Origin: Rhodospirillales bacterium
GTDB taxonomy: Bacteria > Pseudomonadota > Gammaproteobacteria > Steroidobacterales > Rariloculaceae
Assembly: GCA_024640665.1 (NCBI GenBank)
Contig: JAHEEO010000178.1
Span: 1 to 6,418, forward strand
Direction of reading: 5' to 3'
Length of the DNA stretch: 6,418 bases
Made by a program: the position numbers and the translations under genes
In this document: positions 5,137 through 6,418 of the stretch, one piece after another
Layout of the letters: each line of letters opens with the position of its first letter
Numbering within the stretch: the stretch's first letter is position 1
The notes under the pieces: generated by a model
Seen by the model: the letters and a program-made list of their open reading frames with translations, nothing else
The model's database searches: none
What the model was told of the DNA's origin: nothing

Positions 5137-6418
5137 TTATTCGTTCGCGGATTGCTCCAGTGCAGCACGGCGGCGGTAATGACTGCGGATTGACCAGTAT
5201 ACGACTATGCCAAGCACGGGCACGGCCAGCGAGATCAAGACATAACAGGTCGATCGAACTCCTACAGTAAACGCAACGAACAGCCCGGTTTCGGCGGTGG
5301 TAGTGACTTCCGTCAGCGACGGCGCATAGCCAGCTGAACCCATCGTCAACGTAACGATCGCGGTGCCGAATGCGACGCCGATGACGTTACCGCTGTTACG
5401 ACAGAGGTTGACGAAGCCGGCAGCGATACCATACGCCTCGGCCGGTACAGAGTTGAGTACAGCGGCTGAATTCGGGGCGCCAAATATCGACATGCCGAAA
5501 GCCAACATCATGAGTCCGGCAACCACCGTGCTGGTGGGTGTATTTGTATGTAACGTCGAAAAGATGATTAGACCGATGATCGTGAAACCAAATCCGATGT
5601 TGGCGAATAGACGTACGCCAAAGCGATCCGCAAGCCGGCCGGCGAACGGTGCACAAATTGCTGTGACTATCGCGGCCGGCAACATGTATGCGCCAACTCT
5701 CGTGGCGTCATAGCCCTTAACACCTTGTAGAAAGAATGGTGTCAAGAAGCGCGTGGCAGACATGCCCGTAAACAATGTCACAGCTGCCAGCGCGCCCAGG
5801 CTGAACGCGCCATTTTGGAACAGCTTGAAGTCAAGCATCGGTGACGGGTGTCGCCGCTCCGTCCGAATGAACGCGCCTGTTAGCAAAATGAAGCTCGCGA
5901 CGCCGGCGATTGTGCCAGGCGCATGCCAGCCAGCGCGCGGACCGAGCGTCAGCGTCAGCAATCCGGCGACAAACATGCAAGAAAAAAGTACGGCGCCGAG
6001 CCAATCAAACTCGGGGGAACCCGCCGGTCGCTGAGGGCGCTTGCGCAAAATGCGCTGGCTGGCAACGCCGATAACGAGCATTGCGACGACGGTGACCGCA
6101 AACAACATGCGCCAGCCAATCGTGCCTACGATGAGTCCACCCAGGGCGGGACCGGCAATTGCGCCGAGGCCAACGCCGCCCATTTGCATGCCCAGCATAC
6201 GGCCGCGTTCGCTGGGCGCGAAATTGCCGACGACAATGGCCATTGCGGTGCCCTGTGTCATTGCGGACCCGATACCGACGAGGCAGCGAGCCCCAATGAG
6301 CCAATAAATCGACTCGGCACGCCACGCAAAAGCGGCTCCAAGCGCAAAAATCGCACAACCCGTTACATAGATCAGCTTGCGGCCAATGACGTCTGATAGC
6401 CTTCCTACCGGGACCAAT
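5137..6418 (-). CDS. DHA2-type (EmrB/QacA-like) MFS transporter, N-terminus beyond the window
   Basis: An inner-membrane proton-coupled exporter of the 14-transmembrane drug:H+ antiporter-2 type, read on the - strand and cut by the right window edge. 426 residues are visible; the first is a TTG-coded Leu that is probably internal, because MFS motif A (GRLSDVIGRK, visible residues 5-14) normally follows TM2. About 60-70 N-terminal residues are therefore inferred to be missing. Motif B is represented by ARCLVGIG (R44, G48, G50) and motif C by GAIAGPALGG (85-94), which marks antiporters. A second motif-A-like loop, GRLADRFGVR, is at 260-269. DW at 138-139 starts the segment between the two halves, and the C-terminus is basic (HYRRR). 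The substrate cannot be told from sequence. The stop is 24 bp from that of the convergent TPR gene. No regulator of the pump is visible in the window. Confidence 0.9.
   Translation of the reverse strand, partial: LVPVGRLSDVIGRKLIYVTGCAIFALGAAFAWRAESIYWLIGARCLVGIGSAMTQGTAMAIVVGNFAPSERGRMLGMQMGGVGLGAIAGPALGGLIVGTIGWRMLFAVTVVAMLVIGVASQRILRKRPQRPAGSPEFDWLGAVLFSCMFVAGLLTLTLGPRAGWHAPGTIAGVASFILLTGAFIRTERRHPSPMLDFKLFQNGAFSLGALAAVTLFTGMSATRFLTPFFLQGVKGYDATRVGAYMLPAAIVTAICAPFAGRLADRFGVRLFANIGFGFTIIGLIIFSTLHTNTPTSTVVAGLMMLAFGMSIFGAPNSAAVLNSVPAEAYGIAAGFVNLCRNSGNVIGVAFGTAIVTLTMGSAGYAPSLTEVTTTAETGLFVAFTVGVRSTCYVLISLAVPVLGIVVYWSIRSHYRRRAALEQSANE

Noticed and set aside
5923..6396. 157-codon + strand frame opposite the MFS transporter
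   Set aside because: The - strand clearly encodes MFS motifs A, B and C here; the + frame is a composition shadow.

Overview
The window looks like a stretch of a mid-GC proteobacterial chromosome. The likeliest source is an uncultured or environmental gammaproteobacterium. That placement is inferred from the mix of protein families (soluble PQQ-type dehydrogenase, DUF6152 exported protein, Tat-exported arylmalonate-decarboxylase-like enzyme, MmyB-type regulator, TPR protein) and cannot be proven from one window. There are no RNA genes, insertion sequences, CRISPR arrays or integration sites that I can support. Coding density is high, with six genes; one is cut at each edge of the window.

Left part (1-2194): three genes on the + strand, 21 and 39 bp apart, forming a probable operon. 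They are the C-terminal end of a PQQ-dependent aldose/sorbosone-type dehydrogenase, a signal-peptide-bearing DUF6152 protein, and an arylmalonate decarboxylase/Asp-Glu racemase superfamily enzyme. The last carries a clear twin-arginine signal but otherwise keeps the key AMDase residues, including a single catalytic cysteine. All three products are probably periplasmic, which suggests an extracytoplasmic oxidation/decarboxylation route for an organic acid or sugar-derived substrate. The substrate is not readable from sequence.

Middle (2195-3903): a 260-bp non-coding region holds two promoter-like elements and a perfect 8-bp hairpin. It precedes an XRE-type regulator with an MmyB-like ligand-binding domain. 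A second, AT-rich spacer with repeated motifs leads into a small GlcG/HbpS-type protein, a plausible target of the regulator.

Right part (3904-6418): a short spacer contains a 33-codon open tail of unknown meaning and a GNRA-capped hairpin touching the ribosome binding site. It leads into a membrane-anchored or exported TPR protein. Facing it on the - strand, 24 bp away, is the C-terminal 426 residues of a DHA2-type (EmrB/QacA-like, 14-TM) MFS transporter whose N-terminus lies beyond the right edge.

The most notable item is the Tat-exported AMDase-like enzyme and its linkage to a PQQ dehydrogenase and a DUF6152 protein. I see no clear sign of a wholly new defence or mobile system here.
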